Shown in pieces: positions 19,401-29,308 of a DNA stretch of 64,000 bases (its first letter is position 1; every line of letters starts with the position of its first letter). The position numbers were made by a program, and so were the translations under genes. Source of the stretch: Roseibacillus sp. (GTDB lineage Bacteria; Verrucomicrobiota; Verrucomicrobiia; Verrucomicrobiales; Akkermansiaceae); contig NZAC01000071.1 of the NCBI GenBank assembly GCA_002686085.1, forward strand, positions 22,693-86,692, in the 5' to 3' direction. The notes under the pieces were generated by a model. That model worked only from the letters and a program-made list of their open reading frames with translations. It was not told the origin of the DNA and searched no databases.

Positions 19401-19537
19401 CCAAGGAAGCCGAGAACCTGCTCAGCAACCCTCATTTCGTCTACCAGCCTCAAACCCAGAACCACTTGGAGTTAGCAGCGTGGTTTTACGTCGCAAGTGC
19501 ACTCCTGAATCTCGACGAGACTATCACGAAAAATTAA
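16460..19537 (+). CDS. DUF1549/DUF1553 protein with planctomycete-type cytochrome c domain (PSCyt1-PSCyt2-PSD1)
   Basis: A 1025-residue exported protein. Signal peptide 1-15 (MRPSILLLWPFAVMA|SES). PSCyt1 haem domain at about 20-115: GRDIRPILAENCYHCHGPDE (CxxCH), ending MPPPSSKRVLTPDQ. DUF1549 at about 140-350, with a second CAQCHDHKYDPF motif. A middle region of about 230 residues has a coiled coil (HDDQIALLQQDRDDALESEE) and a beta-sandwich. DUF1553 at about 700-960 carries ARVAINRWWAELFGNGIV, ERIRDNALAISGLL and ARTNTPNQALTLLND. The start is the ATG at 16460, since upstream codons add only an Arg-rich stretch. It pairs with the DUF1501 gene 55 bases downstream, the usual arrangement in PVC genomes; biochemical function is not established. 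Confidence 0.95.
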   Translation: MRPSILLLWPFAVMASESPDFGRDIRPILAENCYHCHGPDEQAREAKLRLDTFEGATTGGASGPAIVPGKPAESELIARIFSSDGDDHMPPPSSKRVLTPDQKALLSEWIEEGANYEEHWAWQKPQRPGVPSAPDPSLVRNPVDSFLLRRLEQEGLSYSSEADPAVLLRRLFLDLIGLPPNPEDIQAFEGTWANSEEREKAYDETINRLLSSPRFGERWGRPWLDLARYADSNGFQADQLRPSWSYRDWVIRALNSNMPFDQFTIEQIAGDLLPGATLDQRVATGFHRTVTCNVEAGVSPEGNRVDQVIDRVNTTATVWLGVTLECAQCHDHKYDPFTMEDYYSFFDFFNHTPLEVQLPSNKTDVSHDFIGPYLDLPFTAEQQQQAKDHDDQIALLQQDRDDALESEEEAYLSWERQHSESAAQPLDWEILQVTKFSSTGGEHHDILEDGSVLLSGKVPNTTAYTVETRTTLPRISQLKLEALSNPMLPGNGPGRGDAQQPNFVLKEFTATLRDHESEIPIKLHRPQANFSQKNWDVAGLIDGRPSTGWAINPQFGKSHWATFELVNPIEQTSGTTLVFTLPQNWGKGRVIGNLRLSARSQVSRGSKLPADLIAILKNPADKRSEAQQKKLRAHFEKENPTIKKIDAEIARLKKQRNTIKANQTLVMVEMEKRRTTHILNRGEFLSPGERVRARTPAILTLSRKPNDETRPPDRLALAQWLVDRDNPLTARVAINRWWAELFGNGIVATLEDFGTQSPAPSHPDLLDWLAVEFMESGWDMKHLLRVMVSSQAYRQSSRITPELLEKDPRNLLLGRAPRFRLNAERIRDNALAISGLLSPKMFGKPVMPYQPPGLWRQTGRNEPKWLEEKDEDRWRRGIYIVYRRAAPYPSMVNFDAPDRAACSVARARTNTPNQALTLLNDPAFVEMALALADRILQESSSPENRVQHGFRLAVSRLPDSRESRIIDHLLHERLDHFTAHPKEAENLLSNPHFVYQPQTQNHLELAAWFYVASALLNLDETITKN

Positions 19538-19592
19538 AGGCATTCTCGCTACACCTCTCTGGTAACACCCTGCTTCTTCCTTCGCCCATCCG

Positions 19593-21032
19593 ATGATTTC
19601 CAGCCACCTTCAGAACGAGACCCGGCGCCTCTTTCTTCAAAAGACGGGATATGGCCTGGGGGCAGCCGCTTTCTCTTCACTTGCCAACGCTGACTCTGCT
19701 GGGGCAGCTGACGGCGCGCTACCGCAGTCCGGCCTGCATCACGCCGCCAAGGCGAAGCGGGTAATCTACATTCATCTCGTGGGGTCTCCATCCCACCTGG
19801 ATCTTTTCGATTACAAGCCTGAGCTGCAGAAGCGAACGGGGCAATTGTGCCCTGACGAGTTCTTCGACACGAGCAAGCTGGCCTTCATTCGAGAGCAGCC
19901 CAATCTTCTTGGCACTCCCAAAGAGGATCAGTTTGCCTTCCGTAAATGTGGAGCCTCCGGCATGGAGCTGTCCAACCTGCTTCCTCACCTTCAGGGAGTT
20001 GCGGATGAACTATGCCTCATCAAGACCCTGCACACCGACCAGTTCAACCATGCGCCCTCGCAGATGTTTCTTCTGACGGGGTTCGAACGATTCGGGCGGC
20101 CCAGCATGGGCTCGTGGGTAAGCTATGGTCTGGGAAGCGAAAACCAGAATCTCCCTGGATTTGTGGTCCTGATCACGGGACAGGTCCTCGGGGCAGGCAA
20201 TAGCGCATTCGGAAGCGGATTTCTTCCAACCATCCATCAGGGAATCGAATTTCGATCCAAGGGCGACCCGGTCCTCTACCTGTCCAATCCGAAGGGAGTT
20301 TCCCCGGGGGAACGCAAGATGGTTGTGGATGCAGTGAACGATCTCAATAAAGAGGCCCTCGCTGACGTGGGAGATCCCGAAATTGCTACAAGAATCAGTC
20401 AGTATGAAATGGCCTACCGGATGCAAACCAGCGTTCCCGAGCTGATGAATATCGCCGATGAGCCTCAATCTATCCACGAGATGTATGGCACCCAGCCCGG
20501 CAAGACATCCTTTGCGAATAACTGCCTGCTGGCGAGGAGACTGGTGGAGCGCGACGTTCGTTTCGTCCAACTTTTTGATCAGGGATGGGACCATCACGGA
20601 AGTGTTTTCAACAGCCTCCCCAATAAGACCCGGCAGGTCGACAAACCCATTGCGGCGCTTATACGGGACCTCCGGGAAAGAGGACTTCTGGATGAAACCC
20701 TTGTTATTTGGAGCGCTGAATTTGGCAGAACCCCGATGGCTCAGGGTGCAGTGGGTAATGGCTCAGGAAAAACCAAGGCTGGACGCGATCATCATAAGGA
20801 CGCTTACAGTGTGTGGATGGCCGGGGGCGGCTGCAAGGGGGGCCACGTTCACGGGGCAACTGATGAGCTCGGGTATGCCATCGCACATGATCCCGTTCAC
20901 GTTCACGATTTCAATGCGACCATCCTTCATCAGCTGGGCATTGACCATGAGCGCCTTACCTTCCGCTATCAGGGAAGACAGTTCCGCCTCACTGATGTGC
21001 ACGGAAGAGTGATAAAGGATATTCTCGCTTGA
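19593..21032 (+). CDS. DUF1501 protein, Tat-exported
   Basis: A 479-residue protein with an alkaline phosphatase-like (sulfatase superfamily) fold. The N-terminus [25 protein letters not shown] is a Tat signal. Family landmarks are [78 protein letters not shown] (metal-binding Glu and Arg) and [21 protein letters not shown]. The C-terminus has [35 protein letters not shown]1501 proteins always accompany DUF1549/DUF1553 cytochrome-like proteins, so the two likely form a periplasmic oxidoreductase/hydrolase pair. The role in cells is unproven. Confidence 0.95.
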   Translation: MISSHLQNETRRLFLQKTGYGLGAAAFSSLANADSAGAADGALPQSGLHHAAKAKRVIYIHLVGSPSHLDLFDYKPELQKRTGQLCPDEFFDTSKLAFIREQPNLLGTPKEDQFAFRKCGASGMELSNLLPHLQGVADELCLIKTLHTDQFNHAPSQMFLLTGFERFGRPSMGSWVSYGLGSENQNLPGFVVLITGQVLGAGNSAFGSGFLPTIHQGIEFRSKGDPVLYLSNPKGVSPGERKMVVDAVNDLNKEALADVGDPEIATRISQYEMAYRMQTSVPELMNIADEPQSIHEMYGTQPGKTSFANNCLLARRLVERDVRFVQLFDQGWDHHGSVFNSLPNKTRQVDKPIAALIRDLRERGLLDETLVIWSAEFGRTPMAQGAVGNGSGKTKAGRDHHKDAYSVWMAGGGCKGGHVHGATDELGYAIAHDPVHVHDFNATILHQLGIDHERLTFRYQGRQFRLTDVHGRVIKDILA

Positions 21033-21069
21033 ACGCGATTCGGGCACGCCTTTCCTTCCTGACTGCCTG

Positions 21070-21666
21070 CTAGCCCATCTGGAGCATCTCACCAATACTC
21101 CTCAGGATTTCTCTCCTTCCCGCTCCGGTCTTGGTCGAAGAAATATATGCTCGGGGCTCGCCCTCACTCCACTTCTTCATCGCCTCCCGGAAAAGAGCTA
21201 TGTTCTTTTTTGCTACGCTCTCCTTGTTCTTATCCGCCTTGGTAAAGACCAGTTCGAAAGGAACTTCTCCCGCTACAAGCCACTCCACGAACTCCAGGTC
21301 AACACCCTGAGGGGGATGTCGTGAATCAATCAGGACGAAGGCACAGACCAGGTTCCCTCGTTCGATGAGATAATCAGAAATAAATTTCTGGAAACGTACA
21401 CGGTCCGCCTTGGAGACCTTCGCGTATCCATATCCCGGCAGATCGACGAGACTCCATCTCTCATTGATTGTGAAGAAATTGATCTCCTGGGTGCGACCGG
21501 GGTTGCCAGATACCCGGGCCAGACCCTCCACCTTTGTCAGAAGGTTGATGAGGGATGACTTACCTACATTCGAGCGCCCGATGAACGCGAACTCCGGCAA
21601 TGAAGAAGCAGGGCAGGTTTCCAGGCTGACTGCGCTGAGTTTAAAGTTGGCCGAGTGGATCTTCAC
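21070..21666 (-). CDS. ysxC: Ribosome biogenesis GTP-binding protein YsxC/EngB
   Basis: A 198-residue GTPase needed for assembly of the large ribosomal subunit. G1 is GRSNVGKSS (30-38), the G2 Thr lies in VSGNPGRTQEINFF, G3 is DLPGYGYAKV, G4 is TKADK and G5 is SSTKTGAGR. The family-typical FIGRSNVGKSSLIN and FISDYLIERGNL are present. GTG start at 21666, fixed by the conserved MKIHSANF beginning; there is no Shine-Dalgarno. It is immediately downstream of, and possibly cotranscribed with, the MYG1-family gene. Confidence 0.96.
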   Translation of the reverse strand: MKIHSANFKLSAVSLETCPASSLPEFAFIGRSNVGKSSLINLLTKVEGLARVSGNPGRTQEINFFTINERWSLVDLPGYGYAKVSKADRVRFQKFISDYLIERGNLVCAFVLIDSRHPPQGVDLEFVEWLVAGEVPFELVFTKADKNKESVAKKNIALFREAMKKWSEGEPRAYISSTKTGAGRREILRSIGEMLQMG

Positions 21667-21721
21667 CGTGGTCTAAAATTTTATATCATGGATCAGGCTA
21701 TCCACCAGTCCCCTCCCACAA

Positions 21722-22588
21722 TTACACCCAGGCCGCCCGAAGCAACTCCTTCAGGCGTTCCTTCTCCGTTGCCGAAGTCTTTGCTACGAATCCCCGGGCA
21801 TGAGCAAAATGTACATCATCCTCCGGATCAATCCGGGTGAACTCCAGTCGGGGGTGATCATTGTGGCGAGAGAGCCCATAGCCGCTACCTCGCCGGTCCG
21901 GATACACCAGACCCACCACGCACTCTGATTCGCCAATCGAATCGAGATAGCGCCCCAACCCCACCGAGGGCTCAGCCGGAAGCGGATTGGTTCGTGGCAT
22001 GAATAGAACCTTGAAGGAATCCCCTCCGTTGGCCTCGAGCGTCCAGAGCTCACCATGCTTACCGATGAAGGTGAGCCGCTCACGCAGGGTCTTCAAATAC
22101 TCCAGAAGATCCTCTCCCACCCAGCGCATCATTTCATAGAGCAGATCGCCGGGATCGAGACGCTCCGCTTGTGCAAAACGTCGCAGCAGGGTCACATCCA
22201 TTGGAGAGTTGAGCTTGCTTATGATGTCACGGTCAACACCCAGCCACTTGGCCGTCCCACCTGCCCCCCGGGTATCGAACCACTCTGCGGGCTCGAGCCA
22301 GTCACAGAACATCTTTGCGTCTTGGTAGAGTCCGAGGTCCTGAAGCACAAGGGAAAGCGCACAGACCGGATCGTGATCGCGCGGGAACTGATGATGATCA
22401 AAATTCCCTCGCTCGGGCTCATGTTCTCCACCCACATCGACCACCAACACTTTTTCATTGTCGAGGTCACCCTGCTTCGGCTCACGCCGCTCGATAGGAG
22501 CCCCGTGCTGTGCCACCAGCAGGCTGCAGGCCAGGTAGTCGTCTTTGTGCGCACCCCCCGGGTGCGTAAGAATCAGTTCGATGGACAT
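21722..22588 (-). CDS. MYG1 family protein (DHH-like metal-dependent hydrolase, UPF0160)
   Basis: A 288-residue protein. The N-terminal signature MSIELILTHPGGAHKDDYLA and VVDVGGEHEPERGNFDHHQF carries the His/Asp metal ligands of the MYG1 family (DHH-like phosphoesterases). The eukaryotic homologue is a 3'-5' RNA exonuclease, but bacterial members are uncharacterised. The later motif GLVYPDRRGSGYGLSRHNDHPRL fits the second half of the domain. The start is the ATG at 22588, because upstream residues in the frame are not conserved-looking. Cytoplasmic. Confidence 0.85.
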   Translation of the reverse strand: MSIELILTHPGGAHKDDYLACSLLVAQHGAPIERREPKQGDLDNEKVLVVDVGGEHEPERGNFDHHQFPRDHDPVCALSLVLQDLGLYQDAKMFCDWLEPAEWFDTRGAGGTAKWLGVDRDIISKLNSPMDVTLLRRFAQAERLDPGDLLYEMMRWVGEDLLEYLKTLRERLTFIGKHGELWTLEANGGDSFKVLFMPRTNPLPAEPSVGLGRYLDSIGESECVVGLVYPDRRGSGYGLSRHNDHPRLEFTRIDPEDDVHFAHARGFVAKTSATEKERLKELLRAAWV

Positions 22589-22687
22589 GAGAGGCGGGAC
22601 GGTAGGGAGTTGAGACCGGAGAGCAAGCTCTCGCGTCAGGCGGGGTGCCAGCGCGAGTGCTGATGGCTCTATTTCCAACTCTTCTTC

Positions 22688-24445
22688 CTACATTCGCTTG
22701 AGGGTCAGCAGGCGAAACTCCATTGCTTCCGCTCCGGGAATTTCCGTCGCGCGGAGAATGAGTTCACCCTTCCCTTTCTCAAGTGCGATCCTCCCGATTG
22801 TCACAGCCTTGAAATCCTTGACGTAGGACTCCATACGCGGATGACGGTCGCGCGCTGCCCCCAGCTCTGGCACATCATGTGCCTCTTTCAGCTCAAAAGG
22901 AAGCTTCGCTCCATTGAAGGACAACTCGAACTTTGCGCCTGCATCCCGGGCCGCATAGTAGAGGGCAACCTCGTAAGTCCCGGAGGCGGCAACCTCTACA
23001 TCAAAACTGAGCCAATCCTCAATACGTGTCCAATTCTTGAAATACGAACAGTTGGGAAACCGGTTTGACCGCTTAATGGCGCCATGGGCCGTCGCATCTC
23101 TGGCCGGCAGCTGGGAATAGGCTGCTTCCGGATGGGCAATGACAAAAGGACGTTTGTCATCGTAGTATGTCGGCATGAAGGCCTCACGGTGTGTCCTTGC
23201 CGCTCGGCTCAAGGTTGCAACGACTTCAGGGTGACGTGATGCCACATTCTGTTTCTGCGCTGGATCCGCAACCATATCGTAAAGCCTGCGCTTGTCGTCC
23301 AACCGGAAACGTTGACTTCGGACACTAATTCTCTCTTTCCAATGATTAATAAGAATACGGGATGGCCAGGGCCTCTCCTCGGATTTTTCTCTCAGCAGCA
23401 ACCGCTTGAGGCTGACCCCATCAAGTTCCTTGCCCTCTTCAACAGGGACCCCGGCGAGATCACAGAGGGTTGGCAGAAGGTCTCGCACACTCGCTATCTG
23501 AGGAACAACCTCTCCCGGCCGCAGGTGACCGGACCACCGAATATACAGCGGGCTTCTCACTCCGCCTTCGTCGGTGGACCCCTTCCTGCCACGCATTCCT
23601 CCATTCCAACGCACTCCATTCGGTCCGTTGTCATGAAACCAGACTACTATGGTCTCCCCCGCCACTCCGAGTGACTCAAGGCGCGCAAGCACCCGTCCGA
23701 CGTTCCAGTCAATATTTTCACACATGGCGAGAGCACTCCTCTTATGAGTGTCGATCTCGCGTTCCGGGTTCTGTTGATTCTGCATTTTGAGGCTTCGTTC
23801 AGCAAAGCGCTTCCAGAACTTATCAGGAACCTGCATGGGTGAATGTGGGGTATTGTAGGGAATGTAGGCAAAGAATGGTTTTCTGGACTCCACTGCACCC
23901 TCAATGAAAGCAATCGCCTTACTGGTGAAGTCATCGACGCAGAAACCCTCACCCTTGACCGGACGACCGTTCCACTCAAGAAGCGGGCTATAATAGTTAC
24001 CCCAGTGGCCACTGCAGAAACCATAGAACTCGCCGAACCCACGCCCGTTTGGGTGGTAGGGGTATTGCATGCCGTTATGCCATTTACCGAACGCACCCGT
24101 TAAATAACCCTCTGCCCTGAACAGATCAGCCACGGTTACCTCCCCGAGATTCACCCGCTCACCTCCTGCCGAAGTAGAGTATACGCCTGAGCGCGCGTGA
24201 TGCCTCCCAGTGAGAAACTCTGCCCTCGTGGGCGAACAGACCGGACACACATAGAAACGATCAAAGCTCGTCCCATCCCGCTTCAAGGAATCGATATGGG
24301 GCGTCTGAAGATCGACATTACCGGAGCTTGAGAGATCTCCCCAACCCTGATCATCAGTAAGAAAAACCAGAACATTCGGTGAAGAGCCGACCGCTGGGTG
24401 AACCGCGATTCCAGTAAGGATGAAGAGGAACAATCTGACATTCAT
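22688..24445 (-). CDS. Secreted sulfatase (formylglycine-type arylsulfatase family), with C-terminal beta-domain
   Basis: A 585-residue sulfatase with a signal peptide (MNVRLFLFILTGIAVHPAVG|SS). The formylglycine site is C70-S-P-T-R74 in PVCSPTRAEFLTGRH. Metal ligands come from FLTDDQGWGD and from FHDNGPNGVRWNGGMRGRKG. Residues about 440-585 form an extra beta-rich domain (TRIEDWLSFDVEVAASGTYEVALYYA) that looks like a carbohydrate-binding module. It presumably removes sulfate from glycans; a formylglycine-generating enzyme must be encoded elsewhere. The start is the ATG at 24445, with a TTG six bases earlier in frame. Single gene. Confidence 0.93.
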   Translation of the reverse strand: MNVRLFLFILTGIAVHPAVGSSPNVLVFLTDDQGWGDLSSSGNVDLQTPHIDSLKRDGTSFDRFYVCPVCSPTRAEFLTGRHHARSGVYSTSAGGERVNLGEVTVADLFRAEGYLTGAFGKWHNGMQYPYHPNGRGFGEFYGFCSGHWGNYYSPLLEWNGRPVKGEGFCVDDFTSKAIAFIEGAVESRKPFFAYIPYNTPHSPMQVPDKFWKRFAERSLKMQNQQNPEREIDTHKRSALAMCENIDWNVGRVLARLESLGVAGETIVVWFHDNGPNGVRWNGGMRGRKGSTDEGGVRSPLYIRWSGHLRPGEVVPQIASVRDLLPTLCDLAGVPVEEGKELDGVSLKRLLLREKSEERPWPSRILINHWKERISVRSQRFRLDDKRRLYDMVADPAQKQNVASRHPEVVATLSRAARTHREAFMPTYYDDKRPFVIAHPEAAYSQLPARDATAHGAIKRSNRFPNCSYFKNWTRIEDWLSFDVEVAASGTYEVALYYAARDAGAKFELSFNGAKLPFELKEAHDVPELGAARDRHPRMESYVKDFKAVTIGRIALEKGKGELILRATEIPGAEAMEFRLLTLKRM

Positions 24446-24554
24446 CTGCAAGGCCGATGGTGCACATGAACCTTCAAGGCTTGAAGTAAAATCACCTGTG
24501 CCTCTGCCTCTATCAGGAGCAATCCTGTAGTCTCAACGAACCACAATCTGTTGA

Positions 24555-26822
<2,268 letters not shown>

Positions 26823-26869
26823 TTACTTAGCACTGAGGATCTTGCGAGCAACTTATCGCTAGTATATTC

Positions 26870-26886
26870 AAGCCCTTCGGCTTTTA
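26870..26886 (+). terminator. Small hairpin after icd, possible weak terminator
   Basis: A five-base stem (26870-26874 with 26879-26883) closed by a CTTC tetraloop and followed by TTTTA. It ends about nine bases before the GTG of the next gene, so it could instead affect translation of that gene. Confidence 0.4.
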
Positions 26887-26894
26887 CTTGCAGG

Positions 26895-29165
26895 GTGCCT
26901 CGAAAATTCCCCCAGCCTCTCGATCTCCTCCAGCTCACGATCCTCGGCGCTTCTTGCTGGATTGGAGCTGCCCTTTCTGGAATCGCAAACCCCGAGATTT
27001 CTTCAGTGGGCCATACTCCTGGGGGAAAAATATCATTTGAGTTAGGCCCTGACCCGGGGGGATACCATATTCTTCGCCGGTCCCACGATTTATCACAAGT
27101 GGGTAACGGGCGCCCCGTAGCCATCGTGAGAAGTAATTCCAGCAGGGTAACCATCGCTGACTCCTCCCGACCGAAGAGCAGGGCCTTTTACCAACTCTCT
27201 CATTTCAGATCCTCCCAGACCGGAGACATCGACAATGACGGCTTTTCCGACTGGCTCGAAATGGCGAGGCCCGGCTATTACAACCCACTCAACCCGGCAC
27301 CTCCCGTCAATCGGATCCACGGATCCCTGATGCTCACAGATCGAGCACACTATGAGAGAATGGCAGGTCGAGACGGGCGCCCCGGAGCACCAGAAATTCG
27401 CGAGGTCAAGTTTCTCGTCTACAACGTTCACACTCCTACCCCCGTTCTCTACTTCGCAGATACTACCCGTTATCAGTATCACTACGACTTCACCAATCAG
27501 GCGGTGAATCGATATAACAGCGTCAGCCTCTTTCAGAGTCACACCTACTTCAACAATTCAAACCGGAGGAACCTTGCGGGAAGTCTGATCGCTCACGATA
27601 ATTACGTCGACGACAAGGGACAGCGGGGGCTCTACACAGTAGAATTCTGGCCAACCGATCCTGTGGCTTTCCGATTTGTGGAAAAGGGATACGAACTAAT
27701 CGCCGCGTCTATGCCCTTCGTCGACGGAAATATTGCGTATCATCCTGCAAGTGAGACTCAGCGGACAATCTATGAGGACGAAAAGGAAGCGTTTGACAAT
27801 TCCTTCGTCAACGTAATCCAAACCGATGAGCTTTACCGGAATGTCGTGTTCACGGGACTTAATCCGGGTGAAGGATATGGTCGTCTTCGCGTCGTGAATG
27901 GCACTGAAACCCTCTCAGTCCGCGATGTCGTGATCTTCCGCAATATCCCTAACGACCTCACTCACGTTGCCGGGATCATCACTGAGATTCCCCAGACCCC
28001 GCTCTCTCACGTCAACCTCAAGGCAATGCAGAATAATACTCCAAATGCCTATATCAAGGACGCTTCCTCCAACCCCGATATCGCGCCATTAATCGGTCAG
28101 AATGTCTATTACCGGGTTGATCGTGATGGCTTCGAAATGCGTGCTGCCTCGGACGAGGAAGTCGACGCATGGTTTGAGGCGATCAGGCCATCACAGACTC
28201 AGACACCTGTGCGGAATCTCAGCATTACCGAGATCCGGCCTCTTTCGCAGATTCGCTTCGGAGCATCCAACGCCTTCGGAGCAAAAGCAGCAAATGTGGC
28301 CGAGCTGCAAAGAATTATCCCCCGGAATTCTCCTAATGGCTATGCCATCCCATTTTACTTCTACGATGAATTCATGAAGTTCAATGGGCTTTATGATGAG
28401 GTCCTTGAAATGATCGAACAACCGCTCTTTCAAAACTCCCCTCTTTTCAGGGACGCCCTTTTGAGGCGCTTACGAGACACTATCGAGGACTCTCCACTCC
28501 CAGCCTGGATGACCGAGGCTATAGACAGATTAAAGGCCTCATGGAGGCGCAACGTCAGCCTGAGGCTGAGATCCAGCACAAATAATGAAGACCTCGAAGG
28601 CTTTAACGGCGCTGGACTTTACAGCTCTTACACTCACGCCATCGACGAGGGCCCCTTGGAAAAGAGCGTAAAGCAGGTCTGGGCCAGCCTTTGGAACTAC
28701 CGAGCCTTCGAAGAGCGTGAATTCTGGCGGATTGACCATTTCTCCGCTGCCATGGGGGTTCTGGTGCACCCAAACTACACGGGGGAGCAGGCCAATGGAG
28801 TCGGAGTCACGACCAACATCTTCGACCCTGCATGGGAAGGGCATTATGTGAACGTGCAAGTCGGTGAAAATCTGGTCACCAATCCGGAGGCCGGGACAAC
28901 CCCGGAAGAGTATCTCATTGCTCAGCTATTTGGAGGATCAGACGAAATTCAATATATCCGGTTCTCGAATCTGCTTCCGCGGGGAGAGACCATCCTCACC
29001 CGCGCTCAAGCTCTTGACCTCAAGATCAAGATGGATCTGATTCACAACCATTTCCGCTCCTTATATCAGCCTGCTAACTGGTCCTCTTGGGCAATGGAAG
29101 TGGAGTTCAAGATTACCGAAGATGGAGACCTGCTGATTAAGCAGGCTCGCCCCTGGGTTTTCTAG
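26895..29165 (+). CDS. Secreted dikinase-like protein: phosphohistidine swivel plus C-terminal ATP-grasp domain
   Basis: A 756-residue exported protein. An N-terminal signal region (10-31, LLQLTILGASCWIGAALSGIA) is followed by a beta-module (45-105) ending RAFYQLSHF, then a Ca-binding-like DIDNDGFSDWLEM (111-123) and an unassigned region to about 330. Residues 345-415 look like a PEP-utilising/glucan dikinase swivel: GIITEIPQTPLSHVNLKAMQN, with probable phosphohistidine His372. Residues 450-756 look like a PPDK-type ATP-grasp: FGAKAANVAEL (Lys464), SLRLRSSTNNEDLEGFNGAG (Arg559), WASLWNYRAFEEREF, and C-terminal WAMEVEFKI then KQARPW (Gln750, Arg752). The order swivel then ATP-grasp is that of glucan water dikinase, not of PEP synthase. 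No PEP-binding TIM barrel. The GTG at 26895 is the only start giving a signal. Substrate unknown. Confidence 0.75.
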   Translation: MPRKFPQPLDLLQLTILGASCWIGAALSGIANPEISSVGHTPGGKISFELGPDPGGYHILRRSHDLSQVGNGRPVAIVRSNSSRVTIADSSRPKSRAFYQLSHFRSSQTGDIDNDGFSDWLEMARPGYYNPLNPAPPVNRIHGSLMLTDRAHYERMAGRDGRPGAPEIREVKFLVYNVHTPTPVLYFADTTRYQYHYDFTNQAVNRYNSVSLFQSHTYFNNSNRRNLAGSLIAHDNYVDDKGQRGLYTVEFWPTDPVAFRFVEKGYELIAASMPFVDGNIAYHPASETQRTIYEDEKEAFDNSFVNVIQTDELYRNVVFTGLNPGEGYGRLRVVNGTETLSVRDVVIFRNIPNDLTHVAGIITEIPQTPLSHVNLKAMQNNTPNAYIKDASSNPDIAPLIGQNVYYRVDRDGFEMRAASDEEVDAWFEAIRPSQTQTPVRNLSITEIRPLSQIRFGASNAFGAKAANVAELQRIIPRNSPNGYAIPFYFYDEFMKFNGLYDEVLEMIEQPLFQNSPLFRDALLRRLRDTIEDSPLPAWMTEAIDRLKASWRRNVSLRLRSSTNNEDLEGFNGAGLYSSYTHAIDEGPLEKSVKQVWASLWNYRAFEEREFWRIDHFSAAMGVLVHPNYTGEQANGVGVTTNIFDPAWEGHYVNVQVGENLVTNPEAGTTPEEYLIAQLFGGSDEIQYIRFSNLLPRGETILTRAQALDLKIKMDLIHNHFRSLYQPANWSSWAMEVEFKITEDGDLLIKQARPWVF

Positions 29166-29308
29166 ATAAGGGCAACATCATCAAGATGCTTCAAAGCACG
29201 ATCCCTTCTACCCCGAAGCGGTAGGAGAAATATTAAGAGTCGGTTAAGGCCGTAAAGGATCGGTAAAGTGCATGGTGCCATCGTGCGGACTGTGGTTCAT
29301 GGTTATCC

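Noticed and set aside
29166..29308. Possible hairpin or promoter between the dikinase-like and peroxidase genes
   Set aside because: I could find no stable stem or -35/-10 pair; the gap is consistent with a simple intergenic stretch in one operon.
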